A stretch of 64,000 nucleotides of DNA, from assembly GCA_945890485.1 (NCBI GenBank), contig CAMDCN010000001.1:186001-250000 (forward strand), read 5' to 3'. Below, in pieces: positions 29,242 through 37,510 of the stretch (the stretch's first letter is position 1; each line of letters opens with the position of its first letter). The notes beneath the pieces were generated by a model that saw nothing but the letters and a program-made list of their open reading frames with translations, was not told the origin of the DNA and did no database searches. The DNA is from Candidatus Sulfopaludibacter sp. SbA3 (GTDB lineage Bacteria; Acidobacteriota; Terriglobia; Bryobacterales; Bryobacteraceae). The position numbers and the translations under genes were made by a program.

Positions 29242-29973
29242 TGGCGTGCTTCAAATCGTCAATAAGCTCCTGATCTCTGGCGGTCAAGAATATGGGCTCG
29301 GGCTCATTTCAGTTTGCAGCGTGGATACCGCTCAAACCGCCCTTGCGCCGTGCCGCTGACATCGGCTGCTCAACCGGCCCGTCGCCGTGTCGTTCGTAGG
29401 CGTGACTCGTCATCTCGGCCCACCCTCGCTGCGATAACAAAGTCGTTTTCCGGAATACCGCCACTTGGTACCAATCCTTCATCCGCGAAACCAACCAGGC
29501 CGAAGGACACATCGCCCGGCGAGTTCACCGGTTGCCATGCCATATCCGCCCACTTCGCCATCCAACAGCTCCGCCAGCATCTCGAGGGAACGCTCTCTCA
29601 CCCTGCCGCGCAACACGTATCGCGGTTTGTATGCCACCGCGCAGGCCCGACATGATGATTCCAACGCCATTCCAGATTTTATTTTCTTTATTTTCAGGGA
29701 GATAGAAGGCCCATGCGTCGGCGGCCAACGACGGCGCGTGTGAAAGTTGGGATGTAAGCAAGTCGCGTGGTTGAGTGCCCCGGACAGATGCGAGCGGTTG
29801 AGGGACCGCGGAGCGCCTGTCTGAGAGTTGCGGCTCCCACTGCGAAAATAACGGTGTCTCTAAACACTCGGGCAAGTGCCAGGAGACGCCGTTTGCTTAC
29901 GAAAAGCCAGGCTGTGTTCTGTGGCGGTTCGCAGCCTGGCTCTGGGATTTTGATCAACCACCGGACTTGCGAC
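29242..29973. other. Gene-free stretch of about 730 bases
   Basis: I see no convincing gene. Several short frames exist on both strands (longest about 115 codons) with arginine-rich or low-complexity translations and no family motif. A local AT-rich tract lies near 29677-29695 (TTTTATTTTCTTTATTTTC). No DnaA box (TTATNCACA) was seen. It coincides with the change of strand composition and could be decayed DNA. Confidence 0.5.
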
Positions 29974-30300
29974 TTAAGTCGCGGCGGGCAGACCCATCGG
30001 CGCTCGGGCGTCGTTGCGCGGCATCACCATCCAGAAAATTGGATAGGCGAGGAAGCCGACGCCGGTAAACAACGCGACGCCTAACCATAACAGGCGCATC
30101 ACGGTGACATCCCAGCCGAGCCATTTCGCCATGCCAGAACAGACTCCGGCAATTGTCTTGTCGTACATGTCCCGTTCGAGGCGACCCCGCGTGAGCGGAG
30201 GCGCTGCCCATTGGTATTGGCCCGTGTGGGCGGCTTTGCCGCAGCGCGCACAGTAGCGGTGCTCGCTTTCCATTTCAAATCCACAAGCGTTGCAGTACAT
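29974..30300 (-). CDS. Zinc-ribbon and PspC-domain membrane protein
   Basis: The ATG at 30300 gives a 108-residue protein; the upstream in-frame extension is unlike any domain. An N-terminal zinc ribbon has two C-x-x-C pairs (MYCNACGFEM, then YCARCGKA). A PspC domain follows: LERDMYDKTIAGVCSGMAKW then LLWLGVALFTGVGFLAYPIF as the membrane segment. PspC domains act in envelope-stress signalling and membrane maintenance. It is divergent from msrP with 56 bases between starts. Confidence 0.85.
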   Translation of the reverse strand: MYCNACGFEMESEHRYCARCGKAAHTGQYQWAAPPLTRGRLERDMYDKTIAGVCSGMAKWLGWDVTVMRLLWLGVALFTGVGFLAYPIFWMVMPRNDARAPMGLPAAT

Positions 30301-30356
30301 GCCAAGGTTTACGAGAGTTACCGCCTGGGTGTTCCCAAAATTTGTACAGTAGTAGC

Positions 30357-31262
30357 ATGTTGATTCGTATTCGGAAAGGTTGGGAAATTCGCGAGAGCGA
30401 GGCAACGCCGGAGTCGGCGTTTCTGAATCGCCGTCAGCTTTTGTCGGCGGCCGGTCTATCGCTGCTCCCCGCGCTGGCCAGCGCGGCGCCGAAGCGCAAC
30501 GAGAAATATACGCTCGACCGGCCAATTACCGAAGAGTGGGCCGCCACGGGCTACAACAACTATTACGAATTCAATCCGAACGCTAAGGAGGGCTTGGCCC
30601 CTCTCACCAGCGAATTCGTCATCTCGCCGTGGAAGATCGAAGTCACTGGTCAGGTGAACAAACCGCAGACGCTCGACCTGGACGACCTGTTGAAGAAATT
30701 CCAAGTGGAGGAGCGGCTGTATCGGTTCCGCTGCGTCGAACGCTGGGCAATGGCGGTGCCGTGGTCCGGATTCCAACTGAGTGAGCTGATCAAAATGGTC
30801 GAGCCCAAACCAGCGGCCAAATACATCCGTTTCGTGACAGCCAACCGTCCAAACCAGATGCCCGGCATGAAGCAGGCGCCGTATCCCTGGCCATATTTTG
30901 AGGGTCTCCGGATGGACGAGGCCATGAACGAGTTGACGCTGCTTACTACCGGCATCTACGGCAAACCGCTACCGAAGCAAAATGGGGCTCCGGTGCGTCT
31001 CGTGGTGCCGTGGAAATATGGATACAAATCCATCAAGTCCATCGTGAAAATTGAATTCACGTCGAGCGAACCCCCAACCTTCTGGAACAAGTTGAACGCG
31101 CAGGAGTACGGCTTCTATTCGAACATCGACCCGAAGAAGGCGCATCCACGGTGGTCGCAAGCGGTAGAACAGTTGATTCCGACGATGCAGCGGAAGCCGA
31201 CTTTGCTCTACAACGGCTACGAGCAGTACGTTGCTTCGATGTACAAGGGCAACGAGTTCTGA
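30357..31262 (+). CDS. msrP: Protein-methionine-sulfoxide reductase catalytic subunit MsrP
   Basis: The ATG at 30357 gives 301 residues with a twin-arginine motif (NRRQLLSAAGLSLLPALASA). The sulfite-oxidase-like molybdopterin fold follows, including RFRCVERWAMAVPW, where the Cys is the molybdenum ligand, and TNK-like RFVTANRPNQMPG, VPWKYGYKSIKSIVKIEF and YNGYEQYVASMYKGNEF near the end. MsrP repairs oxidised methionines in periplasmic proteins. The usual haem partner MsrQ is not next to it. The 3' end overlaps the convergent sigma-factor gene by 46 bases. Confidence 0.92.
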   Translation: MLIRIRKGWEIRESEATPESAFLNRRQLLSAAGLSLLPALASAAPKRNEKYTLDRPITEEWAATGYNNYYEFNPNAKEGLAPLTSEFVISPWKIEVTGQVNKPQTLDLDDLLKKFQVEERLYRFRCVERWAMAVPWSGFQLSELIKMVEPKPAAKYIRFVTANRPNQMPGMKQAPYPWPYFEGLRMDEAMNELTLLTTGIYGKPLPKQNGAPVRLVVPWKYGYKSIKSIVKIEFTSSEPPTFWNKLNAQEYGFYSNIDPKKAHPRWSQAVEQLIPTMQRKPTLLYNGYEQYVASMYKGNEF

Positions 31263-31828
31263 GGCACGTCAGCGGTGGAGAGCCGTCCGCGGAGGACGGC
31301 GTAAGCGCGGCACAACAGGCTCTTCAGCGCGGGCACCGAGCAACCGATTGTTCGCGCGATGGCCTCGTAGTCTAACCCTTCGTATTTATGCAGGATGACT
31401 GCGATGCGCTGGCGCTCCGGCAGTGAGGCGATGGCGGCGCGAATCCGGTCGCGGTCTGCGACGTCAAGCAGGTGTTGTTCGGCCGTTCGCGAGGGGGTAG
31501 GAATTTGCAGGCGCGTCCCGAATACGGTGAGGCTCTCAAGACTCGCGGTCTGGCGGGCGTGGCGGGAATCCCGGATCCAATTGAGCGCCAAATTCGTAGC
31601 GATGCGATAGATCCAAGTGGAGAAAGTTGCGGACGTTTGGTACCGCTCCCGCGCCAGAAATACGCGTAGGAAGGTGTCTTGCGTCAGCTCCTCAGCGACC
31701 GCCGAGTTCAGCACCAAGCGCTGCAGAAACCGATGGAGCCGGATGGTGTACCGGCCGACGAGGCCTTCATAGGCGGCCATATCGCCCCCTTGAAACCGGC
31801 ACATCAACTCCGCGTCCGATAGTTCCAT
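31217..31828 (-). CDS. ECF-type RNA polymerase sigma factor
   Basis: The 203-residue protein has sigma region 2 (AVAEELTQDTFLRVFLARER, FSTWIYRIATNLALNWIRD) and region 4 (LPERQRIAVILHKYEGLDYE, AIARTIGCSVPALKSLLCRA). The linker is long for ECF factors but still within range. No anti-sigma gene is visible beside it. The overlap with the msrP 3' end means the two transcripts are antisense at their tails. Confidence 0.9.
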   Translation of the reverse strand: MELSDAELMCRFQGGDMAAYEGLVGRYTIRLHRFLQRLVLNSAVAEELTQDTFLRVFLARERYQTSATFSTWIYRIATNLALNWIRDSRHARQTASLESLTVFGTRLQIPTPSRTAEQHLLDVADRDRIRAAIASLPERQRIAVILHKYEGLDYEAIARTIGCSVPALKSLLCRAYAVLRGRLSTADVPQNSLPLYIEATYCS

Positions 31829-31896
31829 CGACCTTACTGTAGTGGGTCAAGCGGCCGGGAACAACCGATTCTGTGCAAAGAATCGTAAAGTCCGCG

Positions 31897-32307
31897 TTAA
31901 GCTTTCCACTTGTAGAAATAGAACAGCAAGGGCTTCTTGCCCGTGTTGAGGATGCCGTGCGAGACGTTCGCCGCGCAATACATCATGGAGCCCGGTCCGA
32001 TGGCGACCGTCTTGCCGTCGCAGAACATCTCCCCGGTGCCTTCCGTGATCACCATGAACTCTTCCTCCGGATGAGTGTGGGGAGGGTGCGGCGTCGCGCC
32101 AGCATTCAGCAATAAGCTGCCGGCGGTCATCGAGCGCAGTTGATCGGTGGGACCGTCGAAGTAGATCCGCAGTTCGCCGAAGGGGTTCTTCTGCACCTTC
32201 ACGTCCTTGGCGTTGAGCGTTACGTTGGGCAGGCCACCCGGCTTGGCGGCGAATAGAGCGAAGGGAGCGGCGAGGGCGATGAGGTCACGGCGTTTCGGCA
32301 TAGCCAT
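31897..32307 (-). CDS. Exported cupin-domain protein
   Basis: Starts at 32307 or 32301 give a Tat-like leader (PKRRDLIALAAPFALFAA) and a 134-136-residue protein; the longer upstream frame lies over the methyltransferase gene. The single cupin has PHPPHTHPEEEFMVITEGTG for metal-binding motif 1 and IGPGSMMYCAANVSHGILN for motif 2, with His residues and Glu in the expected places. The substrate is unknown. It overlaps the methyltransferase by about 20 bases. Confidence 0.8.
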   Translation of the reverse strand: MAMPKRRDLIALAAPFALFAAKPGGLPNVTLNAKDVKVQKNPFGELRIYFDGPTDQLRSMTAGSLLLNAGATPHPPHTHPEEEFMVITEGTGEMFCDGKTVAIGPGSMMYCAANVSHGILNTGKKPLLFYFYKWKA

Positions 32308-32971
32308 CAGCGTAACCCGATTTCGGGTCCTTGTGCGCGTGGCAGATGTAGCCGAGGGTGTAGTCGGCTTGCCGGTCGAACTTGTCGAGCAATGGCAGCA
32401 GCAAGGCCGGGACGGCCACGGCGGCCAACCAAAGCCAACTGAGGGGTGGCGGGAAAAATTTATAGCCAGAGAGCAGGCGGCGGCTAAGCAGCCGGAAATA
32501 TCCACCGACAGGCTGAATTGAGTCGATCGTTAGGCCCGCGCGTTCGAGGAGCAGGCGACAGCCGAATCGGGTGTAGCGGAAGTAGTCATGGGGATGCTGG
32601 TGAACCTCCCATTCATGGGGGACGATCAGGAGCAAGCGTCCTGAGGGAGCGAGCACACGAGCCATCTCCGAGACAACGGCCTGCGGGTCCGTCACGTGTT
32701 CGAGGGTAACGATATTCAGCGCAGCGGCGAACGAACCGTCTGGGAAGGGAAGCGCGCGCAGGTCGGCAATCGCGTGAAGACGGCGATAGTCCCAGTGCGC
32801 GTCGCCGACACCGAGATCGACGCCAACATAGCGATGAGCAGTGAAGTGCCCAGCGTACTGCCCCTCGCCCGCGCCAGCGTCGAGCACGCGGCTGCCGGGT
32901 GCGAGCGCGGCCGCAAAACGATCGACCGCGCTCGCGATCGCCGCTTCGAAGTGCAGGACGTAAGCCTTCAT
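32285..32971 (-). CDS. Class I SAM-dependent methyltransferase
   Basis: The 228-residue protein has motif I (GSRVLDAGAGEGQYAGHF), an acidic loop YVGVDLGVGD, and FAAALNIVTLEHVTDPQAV. A C-terminal hydrophobic segment (LSWLWLAAVAVPALLLPLL) may anchor it to the membrane. Its start overlaps the stop of the next methyltransferase (ATGA). With the glycosyltransferase upstream it probably modifies a surface glycan or lipid-linked sugar. Confidence 0.85.
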   Translation of the reverse strand: MKAYVLHFEAAIASAVDRFAAALAPGSRVLDAGAGEGQYAGHFTAHRYVGVDLGVGDAHWDYRRLHAIADLRALPFPDGSFAAALNIVTLEHVTDPQAVVSEMARVLAPSGRLLLIVPHEWEVHQHPHDYFRYTRFGCRLLLERAGLTIDSIQPVGGYFRLLSRRLLSGYKFFPPPLSWLWLAAVAVPALLLPLLDKFDRQADYTLGYICHAHKDPKSGYADGYAETP

Positions 32972-33927
32972 TTCTTGCGGGCTTCCACCATGATGGTCGA
33001 GCCCGCGCGACAGGCGGCTTCGACGGCCGTGGGCACGATGCAGGCCAGCATCAGGGCGAAGTAGACGGCGTCCTTCACAAGCCGGACACGCGGCGATTCC
33101 GGTTGAGTTCGAATCCGCCTGGCCATGGGGTCGAGCCCGACCGCGAGCGTGGTCGCCAAGCCGGCCGGATTATCGCGGAGAGAAAAGTGCTTCCGGCGGA
33201 CGACTTCAAAGCCGCAAACGTCCAGAAGGTCAACCAGGTCTTTCTCCTTGAAGTTGACGAGATGGCGCGGGATGTCGATGCCGTTCCAGTGTTCGCCGAA
33301 CAGGAGAAACTGCCAGCAGGCGGCATTAGGGACCTGGATTACCAGCCTGCCGTCGTCACGCAGCAGTTCGCGCGCGGCGTCGCAGTAGCCGATGGGATCG
33401 TAGAGATGTTCAAGAACGTGGAACATCGTTATCGTGGAAAAGGTGCGCGGCGGAAGGGGAGCACGGGTGAGCGTGGCGCAAAGCGCAGGCACGCGGTTCT
33501 GTTTCCAGGCGACCTGGGCCGCGTCGAGCGAAAAATCGAGACCGACTACCCGATGACCACGTTCACGAAGCAAGCGGAGAAAAAGGCCGCCGCCACAGCC
33601 CACATCGAGAACCGGGCCGCGCTCCCCCGCCGCTTCAATGGCGCCCTCGACGAACCGGACATGGTCGCCAAGGACAAAGCGGCGGTAACGTTCCTCAAGC
33701 GGCGATGCGGCGGAATTCGCAGGATTGAACCAATAATTGGCGGGGTAGTACTTGCCCAGCTCAGCCGGATCTGGCTGGGGGAAAAGGCGGAGCAGACGGC
33801 ACTGCGTGCACTCAACGACGGTGAAACTGCGGTCGGTCGTGCCGTACAGGCGATCGGTACCATGGAATAGCGACTTGTACTCTTCGTGCCCGCAGGCGGG
33901 ACATTTAATGTGGCGCGGGTCTATCAT
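32968..33927 (-). CDS. Class I SAM methyltransferase with N-terminal zinc ribbon
   Basis: The 319-residue protein begins with two C-x-x-C pairs (IKCPACGHEEY, ECTQCRLLRLFPQP), as in sugar C-methyltransferases and related enzymes of polysaccharide clusters. A methyltransferase core follows (GPVLDVGCGGGLFLRLLRER, ITMFHVLEHLYDPIGYC). A C-terminal hydrophobic stretch (FALMLACIVPTAVEAACRAG) is present. ATGA overlaps connect it to both neighbours, so the three genes are one coupled operon. Confidence 0.87.
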   Translation of the reverse strand: MIDPRHIKCPACGHEEYKSLFHGTDRLYGTTDRSFTVVECTQCRLLRLFPQPDPAELGKYYPANYWFNPANSAASPLEERYRRFVLGDHVRFVEGAIEAAGERGPVLDVGCGGGLFLRLLRERGHRVVGLDFSLDAAQVAWKQNRVPALCATLTRAPLPPRTFSTITMFHVLEHLYDPIGYCDAARELLRDDGRLVIQVPNAACWQFLLFGEHWNGIDIPRHLVNFKEKDLVDLLDVCGFEVVRRKHFSLRDNPAGLATTLAVGLDPMARRIRTQPESPRVRLVKDAVYFALMLACIVPTAVEAACRAGSTIMVEARKK

Positions 33928-34958
33928 TGGCCGTACATCGCCGCCGGTTCGGGTGCTTCCCGGCGCAGGAGTTCGGCCAGTTCGCGGCCACGGATTCGCG
34001 CGATACCGCGAATTTCACGGCGCTTGGCGAGAAAGCGGGGTAGAAGCAAGAGGGCGGCCAAGTCAGCGCGCAGAATCGCGCCGGCCAGCGCGAGCTTTCC
34101 GCGCCAACCGGGGAAGGCGGCCAAGTCGCCGGGTTGTCCCGCGGCAGCCAGAATGCGCCGCAAAAAGTAATAAGGGTTCAATACCAATAACCGCCAAGGG
34201 AATAGTTTAGCCGCAAGCAGAATGCGGTTTCGTTCAATCAGAAAGACGCGGCGCGGATTGCCCCGGCCGAGCGTGGCGCCCCGACGATGGCGTACGACCG
34301 CTTTGGGGGCGTAGGCGCATGCCCAGCCCGCGATGCGGGCCCGAAGGCCGAGCTCGGCGTCGTCGGCGTAGGCGAATAGGTCTTCATCGAAGCCGCCAAT
34401 CTGATCGAGCATCGCTTTACGATACATGGCCGCGCATCCATCCGGCCACCCCAAGCTAAGGGGGCCGTCGTATTGGCCGCGGTCCGGTTCGCCGGTACCA
34501 CGGCCGCGGTTCTGCCCGTCGAGGTAAAGGATGTGTCCGGCCTTGTCGATCAGGCCGGGCGATTCGTATTGAACGATTTTGCTGGCGGCCATGCCAATCG
34601 CGGAACCACTGTCGAGCGCGGCGGTGAGTTCGACGAGCCAATGGGCGTCGGCGGCGGCGTCGTTGTTGAGCAAGGCGATACGAGCGGCCCGGGCGGCGGC
34701 GATCCCTTGGTTATTCGCGCCACAAAATCCACGATTGGTTGCGTTTCTGATCAGACGGACGGCAGGGAATTCGGCCGTCACCGCTTCGGGAGAGCCGTCG
34801 TGAGACCCATTATCGACCACGATGACCTCGCAGGAGAAGGGGGTTCCGGCGTAAGTGACTTGTTTTTCAATGGATGCGAGACATTCCCGCAGGAACTCGC
34901 GACGATTCCAGTTGACCACAATCACAGTTACCAAGGGTACTGGGTCTTCGGTTGACAA
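33924..34958 (-). CDS. Family 2 glycosyltransferase (rhamnosyltransferase-like)
   Basis: The 344-residue protein has the GT-A core: TVIVVNWNRREFLRECLASI, VIVVDNGSHDGSPEAV, NATNRGFCGANNQGI and ALLNNDAAADAHWL (the DxD-like site). CAAMYRKAMLDQIGGFDEDL and YADDAELGLRARIAGW follow. It transfers a sugar onto a glycan or lipid acceptor at the membrane. The only usable start giving the full fold is TTG at 34958; a TATAAT sits just 7 bases upstream. It heads the glycan operon, divergent from the RodZ-like gene. Confidence 0.87.
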   Translation of the reverse strand: MSTEDPVPLVTVIVVNWNRREFLRECLASIEKQVTYAGTPFSCEVIVVDNGSHDGSPEAVTAEFPAVRLIRNATNRGFCGANNQGIAAARAARIALLNNDAAADAHWLVELTAALDSGSAIGMAASKIVQYESPGLIDKAGHILYLDGQNRGRGTGEPDRGQYDGPLSLGWPDGCAAMYRKAMLDQIGGFDEDLFAYADDAELGLRARIAGWACAYAPKAVVRHRRGATLGRGNPRRVFLIERNRILLAAKLFPWRLLVLNPYYFLRRILAAAGQPGDLAAFPGWRGKLALAGAILRADLAALLLLPRFLAKRREIRGIARIRGRELAELLRREAPEPAAMYGQ

Positions 34959-34994
34959 TGGTATATTATAGGCTGGTCGGCGATACCAGGTTCT
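34952..34994. promoter_or_regulatory. Divergent promoter region, glycosyltransferase/RodZ-like
   Basis: The 36-base gap between the divergent starts is AT-rich against a GC-rich background. On the minus strand TATAAT occupies 34970-34965, a good -10 for the glycosyltransferase, though it would give a nearly leaderless message. TTGACA is present on the plus strand at 34952-34957 but without a -10 at the right spacing. The call is weak. Confidence 0.35.
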
Positions 34995-35897
34995 ATGGCA
35001 AGTTTAGGGCAGCGTTTACGGGAAGAGCGGCTTCGGCAGGGTAGAGAAATCCGCCCCATCTCGGAGGAACTGCGGATTGGGTCGCGGTATCTTGAGGCGA
35101 TTGAGGCGGAACAATGGGAGCAACTCCCTGGCGGTTTCTTCAATCGGAGCTTCGTCCGTCAATACGCGCAAGCGCTTGGTTTAAATGGCCAGCAGTTTGA
35201 AAACGAGTACGCGGCGATTCTGAAACGCGATCCGGCCGTCGACCTGGAAGCAATCGGCGCGGCACGCGATCCGCGCGCCCGGCTGCTCGAAGAGAAAAAG
35301 TTGATTTCCATCGCCCCGGTCACGGAGCGCTCGTCGTCCTTCTTCGATGGGCGTACTGGGCTGGCTGTAGCGGCGCTTGTGGTTTTGATCGCCGGCGGGG
35401 GCCTGCTTTCGCTGCTTTGGGATAACCTCCGGGGTCCAGACGCGGCGAAAACTCCAGTGGCAACAGTGGACCGCCCGGTACTGCAACCCGTTGTTCCTGC
35501 TCAGCCTCCCCAATCCCAGCCCACCCCGGCTTCGAGCACTGAATCGGCCGTGACCCCGGTGGGCACAAGTGCCGCGACGGATGACAAAGGCGTGGTCGAA
35601 GGTGTGATGTCGTTGAACATCGCCGCCACGGAGAAGACCTGGATCGAGGTAACGGCTGACGGAAAGCGGATCTTTATGGGCGTCCTGGAGCCTGGTCAGA
35701 CGCAAAGCATGAATACATCCGAGACGGCGCGCATGGTGGTTGGCAACGCCGGGGGAATCACCGTACAAAAAGCTGGCCGGGACATCGGTCCAATTGGTCC
35801 GCGCGGACAGGTTCGCGTCGTACGGTTGACGAAAGATCAGGTCGAGATTATGGAGCCGAACCGGACCGCCCCGCCGAAGCCGGCCGGCGAAGTTTAG
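34995..35897 (+). CDS. RodZ-like protein: HTH, membrane span, DUF4115
   Basis: The 300-residue protein starts with a cytoplasmic HTH_25 domain at about residues 3-65 (LGQRLREERLRQGREIRPIS, PGGFFNRSFVRQYAQALGL). One membrane span lies near residue 120-142 (TGLAVAALVVLIAGGGLLSL), followed by a Pro/Gln/Ser-rich linker. The C-terminal DUF4115 domain is periplasmic (EKTWIEVTADGKRIFMGVLE, MVVGNAGGITVQKAGRDIGP). RodZ links the MreB cytoskeleton to cell-wall synthesis. The next gene follows after 9 bases. Confidence 0.87.
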   Translation: MASLGQRLREERLRQGREIRPISEELRIGSRYLEAIEAEQWEQLPGGFFNRSFVRQYAQALGLNGQQFENEYAAILKRDPAVDLEAIGAARDPRARLLEEKKLISIAPVTERSSSFFDGRTGLAVAALVVLIAGGGLLSLLWDNLRGPDAAKTPVATVDRPVLQPVVPAQPPQSQPTPASSTESAVTPVGTSAATDDKGVVEGVMSLNIAATEKTWIEVTADGKRIFMGVLEPGQTQSMNTSETARMVVGNAGGITVQKAGRDIGPIGPRGQVRVVRLTKDQVEIMEPNRTAPPKPAGEV

Positions 35898-35906
35898 TTT
35901 TCCGCA

Positions 35907-36263
35907 ATGGCTCCGCTGTTTTTGCTTCCGGAAACGGTTGTCCACTCGAATGGCGCTGCGCCGGCGATTGAAATCGAAGGTGACTGGCGAACTGCGCAAT
36001 TGACGCTCGGAATCACGTCAATCGTGGAGCAGGAGTCGCTCGACTTGGTGCTTGAGGGTTCGACCGATGGAGTCACGTGGATGGCGGCTCCTCTAGCTGC
36101 TTTTCCGCAGAAGTTCTACGTCGGGACGACGGCATTGCTTTTTGAGTTGCCGGCCGAGCTACCGGTCCGGTTCCTGCGCGTTCGCTGGACCGTCAATCGA
36201 TGGGGACGGGGCTCCTTAGAACCCCATTTCGGCCTTTATGTCGTGCTCGAGCCGATCGCTTAA
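35907..36263 (+). CDS. Hypothetical beta-rich protein
   Basis: The 118-residue protein has no signal peptide and alternating hydrophobic strands (SLDLVLEGSTDGVTWMAAPL, VRFLRVRWTVNRWG). It resembles a small beta-sandwich or carbohydrate-binding fold, though I recognise no family. It follows the RodZ-like gene closely and is probably on the same transcript. Confidence 0.6.
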   Translation: MAPLFLLPETVVHSNGAAPAIEIEGDWRTAQLTLGITSIVEQESLDLVLEGSTDGVTWMAAPLAAFPQKFYVGTTALLFELPAELPVRFLRVRWTVNRWGRGSLEPHFGLYVVLEPIA

Positions 36264-36276
36264 GGTCGCCGATCGC

Positions 36277-37023
36277 TCAAGGCCGATTGATGAGGCTGGC
36301 CACGTAAGCGGCGCCAAAGCCATTGTCTATGTTGACCACCGTCACGTTGCTGGCGCAGCTAGTCAACATGCCCAGCATAGCGGCCAGACCCTGGAACGCG
36401 GCGCCATAGCCGACCGATGTAGGAACCGCGATCACCGGCACACTCACCAAGCCGCCGACGGCAGAAGGTAGCGCCCCTTCCATGCCGGCGCATACGACCA
36501 GCACCTTCGCCTCCATCAGCTTTTCGCGATTACTCATCAGACGGTGAATGCCGGCTACGCCAACGTCGTAGATGGAGAACACCTCGTTGCCCATCACCTC
36601 GGCAGTCACCCGCGCTTCCTCGGCGACCGGGATGTCGCTCGTGCCGGCACAGACTATGCCAACTTTCCCGCGCCCGAACATCGTCTTGTCCTTCCAGACC
36701 CGAATGCAACCCGAGAGTGGAAAGTACTCCGCATCCGGAATAGCCTCAAGCACCATCGCCGCGCATTCTTTGGTTACTCGGGTGATGAGCAGGTTGCTCG
36801 CCCGTTCCTGCAGCTTCTTGGCGATATCAACCACGTGCTCCGGAGCCTTGCCCAAGCCAAAGATGACCTCCGGCACGCCATGGCGCAGCGCTCGATGGTG
36901 ATCGACCTTGGCAAAGCCCAGATCTTCAAACGGCAGATGCCGCAGCCGTTCTGCCGCTGCCCCGACATCCGTTCGGCCGTCGCGCACCTGCTCAAGCAGG
37001 TCCCTCAATAAGTTTTGGTCCAT
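36277..37023 (-). CDS. larB: LarB, nickel-pincer cofactor biosynthesis
   Basis: The ATG at 37023 gives 248 residues. The N-terminus ([40 protein letters not shown]) and the AIR-carboxylase-like core ([74 protein letters not shown]) are typical of LarB. It carboxylates the pyridinium ring of NaAD in making the Ni-pincer cofactor. LarC, LarE and a lactate racemase are not in the window. It follows the DUF192 gene by 1 base. Confidence 0.9.
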   Translation of the reverse strand: MDQNLLRDLLEQVRDGRTDVGAAAERLRHLPFEDLGFAKVDHHRALRHGVPEVIFGLGKAPEHVVDIAKKLQERASNLLITRVTKECAAMVLEAIPDAEYFPLSGCIRVWKDKTMFGRGKVGIVCAGTSDIPVAEEARVTAEVMGNEVFSIYDVGVAGIHRLMSNREKLMEAKVLVVCAGMEGALPSAVGGLVSVPVIAVPTSVGYGAAFQGLAAMLGMLTSCASNVTVVNIDNGFGAAYVASLINRP

Positions 37024-37024
37024 T

Positions 37025-37489
37025 TTAAAAATCGATCCTGTCGCCGACTTGCAACTTGTTCTTCTCGGCTTCGCCCGCCGCCATTTCGAGAACGTAGAGG
37101 GAGGTTCTCGAGCCGCCAAATTTCGGGCATTCGGAGCTCTTTTCGCTGGGGCACGGCGGAGTACGTGGGGAGATTTCCGTGACGATCTTGTACCTATCAA
37201 TCCACACAATGTCCAGCGGAATCCGCACTTGGTACATCCAATACGGATACAGCCCGGGTTCGCCGTGGATGAAAAGCATCCCGCGGTCGGCGGCCAACGA
37301 ATCGCGGAACATCATGCCCCGCATCACATCCGCCATCTTCGACATCGTCTCCACCTTCAAGACGGCGCCGTTCGGCAGTTTCACATCACGGAGATGGTAA
37401 TCGTCGGCCGTCACCGTCTTCCGGGGGCTCTGATAGCAGCCAACGAATCCGACGACGACAAACAGGAGCAAAAATGATCTGGCGAGCAT
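37025..37489 (-). CDS. DUF192 lipoprotein
   Basis: The 154-residue protein has a lipobox leader ([14 protein letters not shown]), so the Cys is probably lipidated. The DUF192 domain follows: [74 protein letters not shown]. The family's function is unknown, although it is widespread in periplasms. It is 21 bp divergent from the UbiA gene and coupled to larB. Confidence 0.88.
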   Translation of the reverse strand: MLARSFLLLFVVVGFVGCYQSPRKTVTADDYHLRDVKLPNGAVLKVETMSKMADVMRGMMFRDSLAADRGMLFIHGEPGLYPYWMYQVRIPLDIVWIDRYKIVTEISPRTPPCPSEKSSECPKFGGSRTSLYVLEMAAGEAEKNKLQVGDRIDF

Positions 37490-37510
37490 CCAGTAAAATG
37501 GTAACGCAGA

